Origin: Dugong dugon
Lineage: Eukaryota > Chordata > Mammalia > Sirenia > Dugongidae
Reading direction: 5' to 3'
Length of the DNA: 64,000 nucleotides
Assembly (NCBI GenBank): GCA_030035585.1
Contig: CM057460.1
Location: forward strand, 221,609,711-221,673,710
In this document: piece after piece, positions 21,720-34,304 of the stretch
Layout of the letters: each line of letters opens with the position of its first letter
Position numbering within the stretch: position 1 is the stretch's first letter
Notes under the pieces: model-generated
Seen by the model: only the letters and a program-made list of their open reading frames with translations
Databases searched by the model: none
Told to the model about the DNA's origin: nothing
Program-made: the position numbers and the translations under genes

Positions 21720-21927
21720 CAAACCAACCAAACCAATTGTGATCGAGTCTGTTCTGACAACCCCATGTATGTCAGAGTAGAACTGTGCTCAGTAGGGTTT
21801 TCAGTGGCTGATTTTTCAAAAGTAGATTGCCAGGCCTTCCTCCTGAGACAACTCTGGGTGCACTCAAACTTCCAATCTTTTGGTTAATAGCTGAGCACTT
21901 AACCATTTGTGCTGCCCCAGGGCTCCA
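21720..21927 (-). mobile_element. AfroSINE, long form
   Basis: The tail CAAACCAATTGTGATCGAGT lies at the left and the head GCCCCAGGGCTCC at the right. Confidence 0.9.
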
Positions 21928-21929
21928 CT

Positions 21930-21990
21930 ATGGAGGTGTAGTTCTACTCTGCACACATGAGTCCGAATCAACGGGATGGCTATTGGTTAA
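21930..21990 (+). mobile_element. AfroSINE 3' fragment
   Basis: GTAGTTCTACTCTGCACACA, then GAGTCCGAATCAACGGGATG, is the 3' third of a plus-strand copy abutting the head of the previous one. Confidence 0.7.
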
Positions 21991-23254
21991 CTGTGAGCCT
22001 AGCTCTACTATACCAAATGTCTTAGGGATTCTAGAAAATCTAGGCCATTCTCTTCCCTTCCCCTTGCTCCCCTGTGAAAACTACGCTGGGGCATGAGAAC
22101 TACTTATCTGGAATGAGGATATTTTTTTCAGTGTCCTTGAAAGCCTAGATGTTGGCAGTAGATCTTGTAGAGAACATCCAAGAAGGCACAGTCCCCTGTG
22201 TCCCTGGTCCACTGCAGTGGGTCACCAGTACAATCTGCCTTGTGTATTATTATATTGATGATTTGTTTATAAATATCCACCTGTTTTCCAAATAACTAGC
22301 TGTCAGCCTCGGGGCACAGAGACCTTCAACACACTCAGTGCTTGATGTGGAAAAGCCCTCAAGAAGAGATGGTTGGCTACATCTTCATTTGCAGAAAAGA
22401 AGGGGAACCCAGAATGCAGATTTATCCCACACAGCATACAGACACCCCACACAGGGTCCACACACCCCACATGGCGTCCACTCTCTGCCATAACAGGAAG
22501 GGGAAGGGAGGCTCTTAGCTATCCCAGAAGCCCAGGAACTCCACCCCTCCCAGATGCTGGGGTCATGTGGTCAAAAGGGCAAAAGAGCAACCACCACCCA
22601 CAGCCATGGTGAGACAACAGCCAGCCTGCCCCTGCTTCAAGGCAGGACAGGCTCTGACCCAACTCTACCTCCTCAGGACAGAGCAAAGGGCCAGGGCTGA
22701 CACCCAGCCATGATTCCTGTTCAACATTGAGGGCAGGCTTTATTGAGGAATTCAGTCCAATGCTCTTAGCCTTATTTGAGGAGTAGGATTTTTCTCTCTT
22801 CTTTCATATATTCATTAAAAAGCAAGCAAGTTAAATTTCTAGATGAAAAAGGACTCCCCACGGTCCCTCCTTGCTGGGAAAGGAGCACACAGACCTTTAC
22901 GTAGCTTGATGGAGGGCAAGAGTCACATGTCACACCCGTTGACCCACCTCTCCCTCAGAGAAAGTGAAATCATGGCCAGTTGAGTATCTGGGGCTCTACA
23001 AGCCCTAAAGGGAGTGGGGCCAGGGGTCTTTCTTTAAAAGCCCCATGGGGAAAGTGGCAGAAGCAGAAGTCCTCTGGTTGAGGAGGGAGTGGGTAACGGG
23101 AGCATCACCCTGCTGAACAATCCTGCACGGCCCCCACCAGCACCTTGTGAACTTCTGCTGCCCCTCAGAGCAAACACAGGCTTTGCCCATCTCTAAGGCC
23201 CCTCTAAGTTGATGATTCTATGTGTCTCTGTTTCTTTCTCTGTGTGTGTCTTCC
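21991..23254. other. Unassigned, mostly single-copy sequence
   Basis: No exon-like or repeat structure was recognised over about 1.26 kb. It begins a 13.5-kb stretch without AfroSINEs. Confidence 0.45.
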
Positions 23255-24105
23255 TACACCAGCTCTAAGTGTCTTCTCGGCAAATGTAGTTCTTCCTCTG
23301 ACCCTAACCACCTGGGCCAGATCAGACCTCACAAGTTATTGGACACAGTCCTTCAGACTGCCAAGTCTACCCAAAACCTCAGATACCAGCTGAGAACTTG
23401 GCACTCCCCAGGAACGCCTCACTATGGGCTCCAAATTCAGAGGTTCCCACTATCTCCTCAGAACATCAGCCACAAACTTGGGAGTCTCTATGGCACCCTC
23501 ATTTACGAACTGCTGGCTACATATTCGGGGGTTGCAACTACCCCCTCGGGTTGTATAACTCACTAGAACAAGTCACAGAACTCGGGAAAGCTATGCTTAA
23601 TACTGCAGATTTATTATGGCAAAAAGGACACAAATCAAGACCACCGTAAAGAAGAAATGCATAGGACAAGATCTAGGAGTATCCCCAAGGTGGGGCTTCC
23701 ATGCCCCAAGGGACACATTACACCCTTCACACACACACACACACACCCTCCAAGCATCAATGTCTGTCACCAGCCAGAAAGCTCAGCCAAGCTTCAGTGT
23801 CCAGAGTTTTTATTGGGGTTTCATTACGTAGGCCTAATTGATTGACTTATTGCCCATGTGGTTGAACTCAATCTCTAGTCCCCACCCCTCTCTCACCCTA
23901 AATCAGGCCTTTCTGATCTGGCCAGCCCCACCTAACATGAGTCATCTCATTAGCATAAACCCTCAGGTGTGTCCTGGAGCCCTCAGGGATAACAAAGACA
24001 TTTCAACCACTAGGTAAATTCCAAGAGTATACAGGTTACCTCCCAGGAACTAGGCAACAAAGACCAAAGTCTTTGGGTGAAGTAGCTCTTCACCCACGCA
24101 GAGCA
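23255..24105 (-). mobile_element. LTR-like repeat, copy 2 of 2
   Basis: It is collinear with 5100-6035. Shared landmarks are GATTTATTATGGCAAAAAGG, then GAGTTTTTATTGGGG, CATAAACCCTCAG and ACAAAGACCAAAG. A short (CA)n lies at 23728-23746. Family unassigned. Confidence 0.5.
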
Positions 24106-25144
24106 TCACACAGATTCCAACTACCTGAAGCTGGAAGTATGGAGATATTCACTGGGTTCTTTCAGGGGTGCAGGGCACTGCTTTAGACACAGTGTGGGAT
24201 CTGCCTCCCCAGGGTGCCCCTCTCTCCCAACCCCTATCCTAGTGCTGCCCCCCGAAAACAGCCTCCCACGTCATCCTGGCCATAGACTCTGACAGGCAGC
24301 AACCCACTGTGGGTACAGCCACAGCTGTAATAACCTGGTCACAAACACAGCCACCTCATGGTGGTCGGAAGTGACTCCTTTCTTGCTAAAGATGTCACCA
24401 GGCTCCAGAAAGAGAGATCCCTTCTGGTGATCTCGCTGATGTTGACTGGTCTAAGGGCTTTGGCGAGTTTTAGACAAGTTAGCACCAGTTGCATTACTTA
24501 GAAATAAGTCATGCCATCTATGAATAACAATCTGAAAGGTTGTTAAAATCACTTACAGGTGATGAAGAAATTATTCCACACCTGTAAATTAGGAAAGCTT
24601 AGAAGTGCATTAACTACCCGGGGCCATCAGGAGTCCATCGAGTGCCCTAAAATAACTCATCAGCTAATAACAGCTGGGAGTTGCATAGCTGCCATCTCCT
24701 GACATCCCTGACTTTTGGAACAGAGGCCAACATGTCTTCCCTGTGTTAGCATAACTGAGCAGAAGTAAAAAATGTGTCTAAAGTGCTCCTGTTAGTTCAT
24801 GCTGAAATAATGTCTAGATCATCCCAGGCCCCTGGGCTCCTGTACTACCTGCCCTCTCAGCACTGACGACCAAAACATTAGCAATTTCTCAGCATGGGCA
24901 ACTTGGCACTTCAGAGAAATATCTAATCTGATGTTTTATGAAAAGCATAAATATTCCAGATTTTTCTCCTTCCATTTAACCACAGTGAAGACCATGGTAT
25001 CTTATCCTCCTTGATTCTCAGACAGTCTAAAATCAAAGTCTTTCTGAATATTTCCTTTTGTACAAAGTGGAACACATGGTGGACCCATGTTCTGGTTTGA
25101 TCAGTGCTGGTATTGATTATTTTTAAATGGTTCATAGGACTGTT
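24106..25144. other. Unassigned, mostly single-copy sequence
   Basis: No gene or repeat family was recognised over about 1 kb. Confidence 0.4.
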
Positions 25145-25462
25145 ACATTAGTTGCCCTCAAGTTGGCTCCAACTCATGGCGATCTTATGTATGACAGAAG
25201 GAAACATTGTCTGGTTCTGTGCCATCTTTACGATCACTGATATTTTTGAGTCCACTGTTGTGACTCTTGTGTCAATCCATCTCATTGTGGATTTCCTTTG
25301 TTTTGCTGACCCTGTACCAAACATGATGTCCTTTACTAGCAACTGGTTTTTCCTAATGAAATAAAGTAAGGGAGACCAAATTTCACCATCTTCCCTTCTA
25401 GGGAACATCCTGGTTATATTTCTTCTAAAATGCATTTGTTTGTTCTTCTGGTGTCCGTGGTA
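25145..25462 (-). mobile_element. RTE 3'-end fragment
   Basis: Minus-strand RTE tail beginning CATTAGTTGCCCTCAAGTTG, running to CTTCTGGTGTCC. It covers the end of the RT ORF and the 3' UTR. It is diverged. Confidence 0.8.
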
Positions 25463-25624
25463 GAGTCAGTTCCATTTTTAAATGACTCATAGAAATAAGT
25501 ACCAGTTTTTTTCAGTGTTCTTCATCTCTGTGGCTAATATGCTAGGAAGGGGGAACAAGGAGTTGGGCTTACATTTGCGGAAGCCCCAAGCACCAGGCCC
25601 TGGGCCCCAAGCTTACAACAGTGC

Positions 25625-25800
25625 ATTTCATCTTCCCATTCTCTCAGGGGAGGGCTATTTGCCCCAATTCACAGAAGGAGAAACCGAGTTCCAAAGAAGT
25701 TAAGAAACTTAACAAAGTCCCACAGCTAGAAAGTGCTAGGATCACACTGGGATCTGTTTGACTTCCAAGTCTGTGATCTTCCTATTACACCAGACTAACA
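25625..25800 (-). mobile_element. MIR
   Basis: GAGAAACCGAGTTCCAAAG, then AACAAAGTCCCACAGCTAG and GATCACACTGGGATCTG, match MIR in reverse. Confidence 0.75.
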
Positions 25801-25857
25801 TTTATGATACAATGCCAAATGCACTTTGAGGAGCATTTGCCCCATAAACACTTCCAT

Positions 25858-27070
25858 AAAAACTAGGCAGAAACAACCAAAATGTCCATCAACAAATGAA
25901 CAGATACACAAAATGTGATACATACATACACTGGACTATTTCTCAACCATGAGGAGAATGAAGTTCTCATACATGCCACAACCTGTGGATGACCTTGAAA
26001 ACATGCTGAGTGAAATAAGTCAATCACAAAAGGACAAATACTGTCTGAGACCACTATTATAAAAACTCATGAAAAGGTTTACACACAGAAAGATACAATC
26101 ATTGACGGTTATGAGGGAGGGGAAGGTTGGGGAGGCAAAATCATCAACTAGAAACAGAAAAGTGTCAACTTTGGTGAAGGGAAAGATAGTGCACTATAGG
26201 GGAAGTCAGCACAACTTGACCAAGGCAAAGTCAGAGAAGCTTCATAGACACATCCAAATACCCTGAGAGACTGAGTTACTGGGGCTGAGTGGTGGAGACC
26301 GTGGTCACAGGGGTCAGCCAGATCAATTGGCATAAAAAGTTCATAAAGAAAATGTTCTACACCCAGCTTTGGTGAGTAGCGTCTGGGGTCTTAAAAGCTT
26401 GCGAACGGCCATCTAGGATATATCTACTGGTCCTATCCTGTCTGGAGCAAAGGAGAATGAAGAAAACCAAAGGCACGAGGAAAAGATTAGTCCAAAGGAA
26501 TAATGGACAACAGGTACCGCCACCTCCACCAGCCTGAGCCCAGAAGAACTAGATGATGCCCAGCTACCACCACCAACTGCTCTGACAGGGATCACAATAG
26601 AGGTTCCCGGACAGAGCAGGAGAAAAATGTAGAACAAAATTCCAATTAACAAAAACAACAAAAAAGACCACACTTACTGGTCTGACAGAGACTGGGAAAA
26701 CCCTGAGACTATGGCCCCCAGACGCTCTTGTAACTCAGAACTGAAGCCACTCCCAAAGTTCACCCTTAACCAAAGATTAGACAGGTCTGTAAATCAAACA
26801 ATAACACACATGAGTAACGTGCTTCTTAGTTCAATCATGTATATGAGCCAAAAGGGCAAAACCTGCCCAAAAGCAATGACAAGAAGGCAGGAAGGGACAG
26901 GAAAAATGGTCAGATGGAAATGGGGAATTGTGGTGTGGAAGGGGAGAGTGCTGACACATTGCTGGGATTGCAACCAATGTCACAAAACAATTTATGTATA
27001 AATTATTGAACGAGAAACTAATTTACTCTGTAAAGTTTCATCCTGAAGCACAACAAAAAAAAAATTTTTT
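25858..27070 (+). mobile_element. L1 3' end with long 3' UTR
   Basis: It starts in the ORF2 end (ACCAAAATGTCCATCAACA) and includes the 3' UTR block GTCTGGGGTCTTAAAAGCTT, shared with 12668-14807 and 42308-42950. It ends in an A-rich tail at about 27050-27070. It is not coding. Confidence 0.92.
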
Positions 27071-29559
27071 TTAAAACAAAACACAAACGTAACTAAGAGA
27101 TGAGTAGTACCTATAGAAAACAGGTTGTACCATCTGTCTTAGTCTCCTAGTGCTGCTGTAACAGAAATACCACAAGTGGGCGGCTTTAAAGAACAGAAAT
27201 TTATTTTCTCACAGTTTAGAAGGCTAGAAGTCTGAATTCGGGGCACCAGCTCTAGGGGAAGACTTCTCCTCTGTGTCAGCTCTGGGGGAAGGTCCTTGTC
27301 TCTTTTCAGCTTCTGCTCCTTGGTTCCTTGGCGATCTTCATGTGGTGAGGCATCTATCTTCCCCCATCTGTGCTTTCTTACTTCTGTTTCTAATCTGCTC
27401 CTTTTATATCTCAAAAGTGATTTGCTTAAAATACACATTACACTGATGTGGCCTCATTAACACGACAAAGAAAACCCTATTCCCAAATGGGATTACATTC
27501 ATAGGTATGTTATTAGGGGCTGTTGAGTTGGTTCCGACTGATAGCGACAGTATGTCCAACAGAACGAAACACTGCCTGGTCCTGCACCATCCTAACAATC
27601 ATGGCTATGTCAAAGTCCATTGTTGGAGCCACCATGTCAGTCCATCTTGTTGAGGGTCTTCCTCTCTTGCGCTGATCCTCAACTGTACCAAGCACAATGT
27701 CCTCCTCCAGGGACTGGTCCCTCCTGATAACATGTCCCAAGTACGTGAGACAAAGTCTCACCATCCTCGCTTCTAAGGAACATTCTGGCTGTACTTTCTC
27801 CAAGACTGATTTGTTCATTCTTCAGGCAGTCCATAGTATATTCAATATTCTTCACCAACACCATATTCAAAGGAACCAATTCTTCTTCAGTCTTCCTTAT
27901 TCACTGTCCAGCTTTCTCATGCATATGTGGTGACTGAAAACACCATGGCTTGGGTCAGACACACCTTATTCTTCAAAGTGACATCTTTACTTTTTAACAC
28001 TTTAAAGAGGTCTCTTGTGGCAGATCTGCCCAATGCAATACATCGTTTCATTTATTTTTCTTTTTTCTTTTTTAATTGTACTCTGGATGAAGTTTTACAG
28101 AATAAACTAGCTTCTCATTAAACAATTAGTGCACGTGTTGTTTTGTGACATTGGTTATCAACCCCACGACATGTCAATATTCTCCTCTTCTCAAGCTTTG
28201 GTTTCCTATTCCCAGCATTCCTGTCTCCTCCTGCCTTCTAGTCCCTGCCCCTGGGCTGGTGTGACCCTTTAGTCTCTTTTTTTATGGGCCTATCTAATCT
28301 TTGGCTGAAGTCCTCAGGAGTGACTTCATTACTGAGCTAAAAGTGTGTCTGGGGGCCATATTCTCAGGGTTTCTCCAGTCTCTGTCAGGCCAGTAAGTCT
28401 GGTCTTTTTTGTGAGTTAGAATTTTGTTCCACATTTTTCTCCACCTCTGTCCGGGACCCTCTATTTTAATCCTTGTCAAAGCAGTTAGTGGTGGTAGCCG
28501 GGCACCATCTAGTTGTGCTGGACTCAGTCTGGTGGAGGTTGTGGTAGTTGTGGTCCATTAGTCCTTTGGACTAATCTTTCCTTTGTGTGTTTGGTTTTCT
28601 TTATTCTCTCTTGTTCTAGGTGGGGCGAGACCAGTGGACTATTTTAGATGGCTGCTCACATGATTTTAAGACCCTAGACACTACTCACCAAAGTAGAATG
28701 TAGAACATTTTCTTTATAAGCTATGTTATGCCAATTGAGCTAGATGTTCCCTGAGACCATGGTACCCACAATCCTCAGCCCAGTAGTTAGGTCCCTCAGG
28801 GACTTTGGATGTGTCTACGGAGCGTCCATAACTTTGCCTTGGACAAGATGAGCTGGCTTCCCCAGTATTGTGTACTGTTTCACCCTTCACCAAAGTTACC
28901 ACTTATCTATTGTCTATTTAGTATTTTTCCATCCCCATCCCTCCCCTCCCTCGTAACCATCTAAGATTGTTTCTTTCTGTATGTAAACCTTTTCATGAGT
29001 TTTTATAGTAGTGGTCTCATACAATATTTGTCCTTTTGTGATTGACTTATTTCACTCAGCATAATGCACTCCAGATTCATCCATGTTGTGAGATGCTTTG
29101 CAGATTCATCATTGTTCTTTATCATTGCATAATACTCCATTGTGTGTATGTATTATAGTTTGTTTATCCATTCATACATTGTTTCCATCTTTTTGCTATT
29201 GTGAACAATGCTACAAAGAACAGGGGTATGCTTATGTCTATTTGTGTGACGGCTCTTATTTCTTTAGGATATATTCCTAGGAGTGGAATTGCTGGATCAT
29301 ATGGTATTTATATTTCTAGCTTTCTAAGAAAGTGCCATATCGTTTTCCAAAATGGTCATACCATTTTGCATTCCCACCAGCAGTACATAAGAGTTCCAAT
29401 CTCCTCGCAGCCTCTCCAACATTTGTTATTTTCTGTTTTGTTTTTTTTTTTATTTGTGCCAGTAATATCAGGGTAAGATGGTATCTCATTGTGGTTTTGA
29501 TTTGTATTTCTCTGGTGGCTAGTGATCGCAAGAATTTCCTCATCTGTCTGTTAGCCACT

Positions 29560-30071
29560 TGTCTTAGTCATTTAGTGCTGCTCTAACAGAAATACCACAA
29601 GTGGATGGCTTTAACAAAGAGAAATTTATTTTCTCACAGTCTAGTAGGCTACAAGTCCAAATTCAGGGCATCAGCTCCAGGGGAAGGCTTTCTTTCTCTG
29701 TAGGAAGGTCCTCATCGTCATCATCAATCTTCCCCTGGACAAGCAGCCTCTCTGCGCAGGAATCTCGGGTCCAAGGCACGCTCTCTGCTCCCGGCACTGC
29801 TTTCTTGGTGGTATGAGGTCCCTCAGCTCTCTGCTTGCTTCTCCTTTCCTTTTATCTCCTCTGAGATAAAAGGTGGTTCAGGCCACACCCCAGGGAAACT
29901 CCCTTTACATTGGATCAGGGATGTGACCTTAGTAAGGGTATTACAATCCCAACCTAATCCTCTTTAACATAAAATTACAATGACAAAATGGACGACAGCC
30001 ACACAGTACTGAGAATCATGGCCTAACCAAGTTGACACGTATTTTTGGAGGACACAATTCAATCCATGATA
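29560..30071 (-). mobile_element. ERVL-MaLR-type solo LTR inside the L1
   Basis: It runs from TGTCTTAGTCATTTAG to ATCCATGATA, very close to 36146-36654. The flanks CCACT and CCGCC suggest a decayed duplication within L1 sequence reading GTTAGCCAC..CTGAATG. Confidence 0.9.
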
Positions 30072-30074
30072 CCG

Positions 30075-31735
30075 CCTGAATGTCTTCTTTGGTGAGGTGT
30101 CTGTTCCTTTGCCCATTTTTTAATTGGATTATTTGCCTTTTTGTTGCAGATTTTAGAGCTTAGACCTTTGTCGGATTCGTCATAGCCAAAAATTTTTTCC
30201 CAGTCTGTAGGTTCTCTTTTTACTCTTTTGGTGAAGTCTTTTGATGAGCATAATTGTTTAGTTTTTAGAAGATCCCAGTTATCTAGCTTATATTCTGGAA
30301 TTTGTGTGTTGTTAGTTATGGTTTGTATCCTATTAATGCTGTGTATTAGGTCCACTAGCTTTGATCCTATTTTTTTCTTCTATGACCTTTATAGTTTTTG
30401 GTTTTATATTTAGATCTTTGATCCATTTTGAATTCGTTTTTGTGTATGGTGTGAAGTATGGTCCTGTTTCATCTTTTTGCAGCTGGACATCCCATTTTGC
30501 CAGCACTATTTGTTAAAGACTGTCTTTTCCCCATTTGATGGACTTTGGGCCCTTGTCAAAGATCAGGTGACTGTAGGTGGATGGATTTACATCTGGGTCC
30601 TCAATTCTGTTCCATTGGTCAATGTATCTGTTGTTGTACCAGTACCAGGCTATTTTGACTACCTTGGCTGTATAGTAGGTTCTGAGGTCAGGTAGTGTGA
30701 GTCCTTTTTTCTTCTTCTTTAATAGTGCTTTACTTACCTGGGGCTTCTTTCCTTTCCATATAAAGTTAATGATTAGTTTTTCCATCTCTTTAAAGAATGC
30801 TAATGTTATTTGGATCTGGATTGCATTGTATTTGTAGATTGCTTTGGGTAGAATTGACATTTTCACAATGTTGAGTCTGCCTATCCATGAGCATGGTATG
30901 TTTTTCCATTTATGTAGCTCTCTTCCATTTATGTAGCTCTCGTTTTCCATTTATGTCATTTTCTTTGTATAGGTCTTTTACATCCCTGGTCAGATTTATT
31001 CCTAAGTATTTTATTTTTTTAGAGATTATTATAAATGGTATTGTTTTCCTGATTTCCTTTTCATTGTTATTTTTATTGGTGTGTAGGAATCCAATTGATT
31101 TTTGTATGTTTATCTTATGTCCTGCTACTCTGCTGAATCTTTCTATTAGCTGCAGTAGTTTTGTGATGGAGTCTTTGGGGTTTTCTATGTATAGTATCAT
31201 ATCATTCGCAAATAGGGGTAGTTTTACTTCTTCCAAATTTGTAGATCCTTTATTTCTTTACTTGCGTTATTGCTCTAGCTAGGACTTCCAGCGCAATATT
31301 AAATAGGAGAAGTGATAAATGGCATCCTTATCTCCTTCCTGTTCTCAAGGGGAATGTTTTCAGCCTCTCCCCATTAAGAATGATGTTAGCTGTTGGTTTT
31401 GTACAGATGCCCTTTATTATGTTGCCTAATTTCCTTTCTATACCAATCTTATTGAGAGTTTCTATCCGGAATGGATGCTGGACTTTGTCGAATACCTTTT
31501 ATGTGTCAATTGAGATGTTCATGTGATTATTTCATTTTATTTATGTGGTAGATTACGTTGATTGATTTTCTAATGTGAACCATCCTTGCATACCTGATAT
31601 GAATCCCACTTGGTTGTGGTGTATTATTTTTTTGATATGGTGCTGAATTCTATTAGCTAGAATTTTGTTGAGAATTTTTGCATCAATATTCATGAGAGAT
31701 ATTGGTCTGTAATTTTCTTTTTTGTGGTGTCTTTG
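30075..31735 (-). pseudogene. L1 ORF2 remnant (RT to C terminus)
   Basis: Reading down the minus strand gives [20 protein letters not shown] (RT domain), then [17 protein letters not shown] (the FADD-like catalytic box, here FAND), and [19 protein letters not shown] further on. The reading frame is broken repeatedly. The catalytic box has lost its second aspartate pattern (A-N-D), consistent with decay. Confidence 0.85.
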
Positions 31736-31748
31736 CATCATTTCATTT

Positions 31749-32446
31749 CTTGACTGCTGTTTCCAGGGGCATTGACTGTGGATCCAACTAAAATGAAATC
31801 CTTGACAACATCAATATTTTCTCCATTTTACCATGATGTTGCTTATTGGTCCAGTTGTGAGGACTTTTGTTTTCTTTATGTTGAGGTGTCATCCATACTG
31901 AGGGCTGTGGCTTTTGATCTTCATCAGTAAGTGCTTCAAGTCCTCTTTGCTTTTGGCAAGCAAGGTTGTGTCATCTGCATATCACAGGTTGTTAATGAGT
32001 CTTCCCCCAATCCTGATGCCATGTTCTTCTTCATATAGTCCAGCTTCTCAGATTATTTGCTCAGCATACAGATTAAATAAGTATGGTGAAAGGATACAAC
32101 CCTGACACACCCCTTTCCTGATTTTAAACCACGCAGTATCCCCTTGTTCTGTTTGAATGACTGCCTTTTGGTCTATGTACAGATTCTGCATGATCACAAT
32201 TAAGTGTCCTGGAATTCCCATTCTTCTAATGTTATCCATAATTTGTTATGATCCACACAGTCAAATGCCTTTTCATAGTCAATAAGACACAGGTAAAACA
32301 TCCTTCTGGTATTTTCTGCTTTCAGCCAGGATCCAGCTGACATCAGCAGTGATGTCCCTCGTTCCACATCCTCTTCTGAAGCCAGGTTGAATTTCTGGCA
32401 GTTCCCTGTCAGTGTACTGCTGTAATCATTTTGAATTATCTTCCAC
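31749..32446 (-). pseudogene. RTE reverse-transcriptase domain remnant
   Basis: Minus-strand text reads FYLCLIDYEKAFDCVDHNKLW, then IRKGVCQGCILSPYLFNLYAE and, after a frame change, ADDTTLLAKSKEDLKHLL. These are RTE-clade RT motifs, including the catalytic ADD box. Stops and frame breaks show it is inactive. Confidence 0.9.
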
Positions 32447-32509
32447 AGGTATAGGGGTTGGGATATACAACACGTTCTTGGGGGGGGGGGCACAATTCAA
32501 TCCATAACA

Positions 32510-32957
32510 CCGCCCTCATGTAACAAGGCAGGACTAACAACACATTTAGGGAAACATGGTGAAACGGAGGTGAATTCTTGCCTATAAGTATGACTGCAAA
32601 ATCATCTTGCTCTGAGACAAACAAGGTAGGGTATTGAACACAATGTGGAGAACGAAGACGCAAAAGAATCTGGAACAATGATCGAAACACCATTGACAGG
32701 GTTATTACAAAGAAACAGCTGAGAAGAAAGGAGATACAGACATGTCCCTCTGTGCCGTCGGAGTGAATGCCCCTGGGAAGCTTTGCCAGCTCAGGGAGAA
32801 TGGAGGTGACATTGGTGGTCCCTGTAGCAAAGCATTCAGAATTAATTTCTAAAAGCAGAGAAGAAGAAAGCATATCCAATCATAAGACCTGTTTTCCTAG
32901 TTTTCTCTTATATCTCAAAGTGAGCTCAGTATCAATGGTTATAATATTTGGAACAAA
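32510..32957. other. Unassigned sequence
   Basis: No gene or repeat family was recognised. Confidence 0.35.
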
Positions 32958-33341
32958 GTTGTTGTGAGCTGCCATCAATGGGGCCCCTGACTTATAGGAC
33001 CTCGTGCACAACACAACAAAACCCTGGCCAGTCCTGCGCCATCTTCATGATCATTGGTATGCTTGAGGACATTGTTGTGGTCACTGTGTATTTTGAGCAT
33101 TTTCCAAATTAAGTGTTCATCTCTCAGCACTATATCGGACAATATTCTGTTCTGATCCATGGGGGTTTCATTGGCTAATTTTTGAAAGTAAATTATCAGG
33201 CCTTTCTTCCTTATCTGTCCTAGTCTAGAAGCTCTGCTGAAACCTGTCCACCATGGTATTTGAAATATCAATGGCATAGCTTCCAACATCATAGCAAGAT
33301 GGAAGCCACCACAGGACAACAAACTGACAGATGGGTTGTGG
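32958..33341 (-). mobile_element. Non-autonomous RTE derivative (5' UTR joined to 3' tail)
   Basis: The RTE 5' terminus is at the right (reverse complement of AACTGACAGATGGGTTG) and the tail at the left (GAGCTGCCATCAATGGGG). The ORF is missing. Its internal junction (TGCTCAAAATACACAGTG on the minus strand) resembles the junctions at 8651-9021 and 45542-45926. Confidence 0.8.
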
Positions 33342-33370
33342 TTGCAAAATATAATCACCCCATACCATAC

Positions 33371-34163
33371 CAAGGTTATGCAGATGACACAATCTTGCTT
33401 GCTGAAAGCAAAGAGGTCTTAAAGCACTTACTGATGAAGATCAAAGACTATACCCTTCAGTATGGATTACACCTCAGTATAAAGAAAACAAAAATTCTCA
33501 CAACTGAACCAATAAGCAACATCATGATAACAGAGAAAAGACTGAAGTTGTCAAGGATTTCATTTTACCTGGATCCATAATCAACACCCATGGAAGCAAC
33601 AGTCAAGACATGAAAGGACATATCGCACTGGGCAAATCTGCTGCAAAAGACCTCTTTAAAGTGTTAAAAAGCAAGGATGTCACCTTGAAGACTAAGGTGC
33701 ACCTGACAGAAGCCATGGTGTTTTCAATCTCGTCTCATATGCATGTGAAAGCTGGCCAATGAATAAGGAAGACTGAAGAAGAATTGATGTCTTTGAATTG
33801 CGGTGTTGGCGAAGAATATTGAATATAACATGGACTGCCAAAGAATGAAAAAATCTGTCTTGGAAGAAGTACAATCAGAATGCTCCTTTGAAGCAAGGAT
33901 GGCGTGACTTCATCTCACATACTTTGGACATGTTATCAGGAAGGATCAGTCCCTGGAGAAGGACATCATGCTTGGTAAAGTAGAGGGTCAGCAAAAAAGA
34001 GGAAGACCCTCAACGAGATGGATTGACACAGTGGCTGCAACAGTGGGCTCAAGCATAACAACCATCATGAGGATGGCGCAGGACCTGGCAGTGTTTCGTT
34101 CTGTTGTATATAGGGTCGCTATGAGTCGGAACCAACTCGAAGGCACCTCACAATGACAACAAC
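33371..34163 (+). mobile_element. 5'-truncated RTE, RT C-terminal half and tail
   Basis: The coding remnant reads YADDTILLAESKEVLKHLLM, including the RT catalytic YADD box. It then decays by frameshifts to the tail CGAAGGCACCTCACAATGAC. It abuts the opposite-strand derivative at 32958-33341 head to head. Confidence 0.92.
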
Positions 34164-34304
34164 ATACCATAGACCTACCATAGACGTGTTTCAATTTTAA
34201 TAAACGCAGAGCTACAATATCATTTTTTATGATTGCGTTTTTTTCAGTTGTAAGGATGCCACAATTTTAGGAAAGAAATTGAGGTCTATTATAGAAAAAG
34301 TTAG

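Larger units (their letters stand above)
28054..31735 (-). mobile_element. 5'-truncated L1 inserted in the RTE
   Basis: The 13-bp target duplication is CATCGTTTCATTT (28041-28053) and CATCATTTCATTT (31736-31748), one CpG transition apart. The tail is the T-rich segment at 28054-28074. About 3.2 kb of L1 remains, from the ORF2 RT region to the 3' UTR, interrupted by an LTR at 29560-30071. Confidence 0.95.
27509..32446 (-). mobile_element. 5'-truncated RTE/BovB-like LINE split by an L1
   Basis: The pieces 27509-28053 (3' end) and 31749-32446 (RT domain) join into about 1.25 kb of collinear RTE once the L1 is removed. It is inserted in the LTR at 27135-32509, with AGGTAT in the duplicated target. 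Confidence 0.9.
27135..32509 (-). mobile_element. ERVL-MaLR-type LTR split by a 4.9-kb insertion stack
   Basis: The left piece (27135-27507) starts TGTCTTAGTCTCCTAG and stops after TTCATAGGTAT. The right piece (32447-32509) resumes CAGGTATAGGGGTTGG and ends ATCCATAACA. Together they equal one LTR comparable to 1734-2130. The duplicated AGGTAT segment marks the RTE insertion point. Confidence 0.85.
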
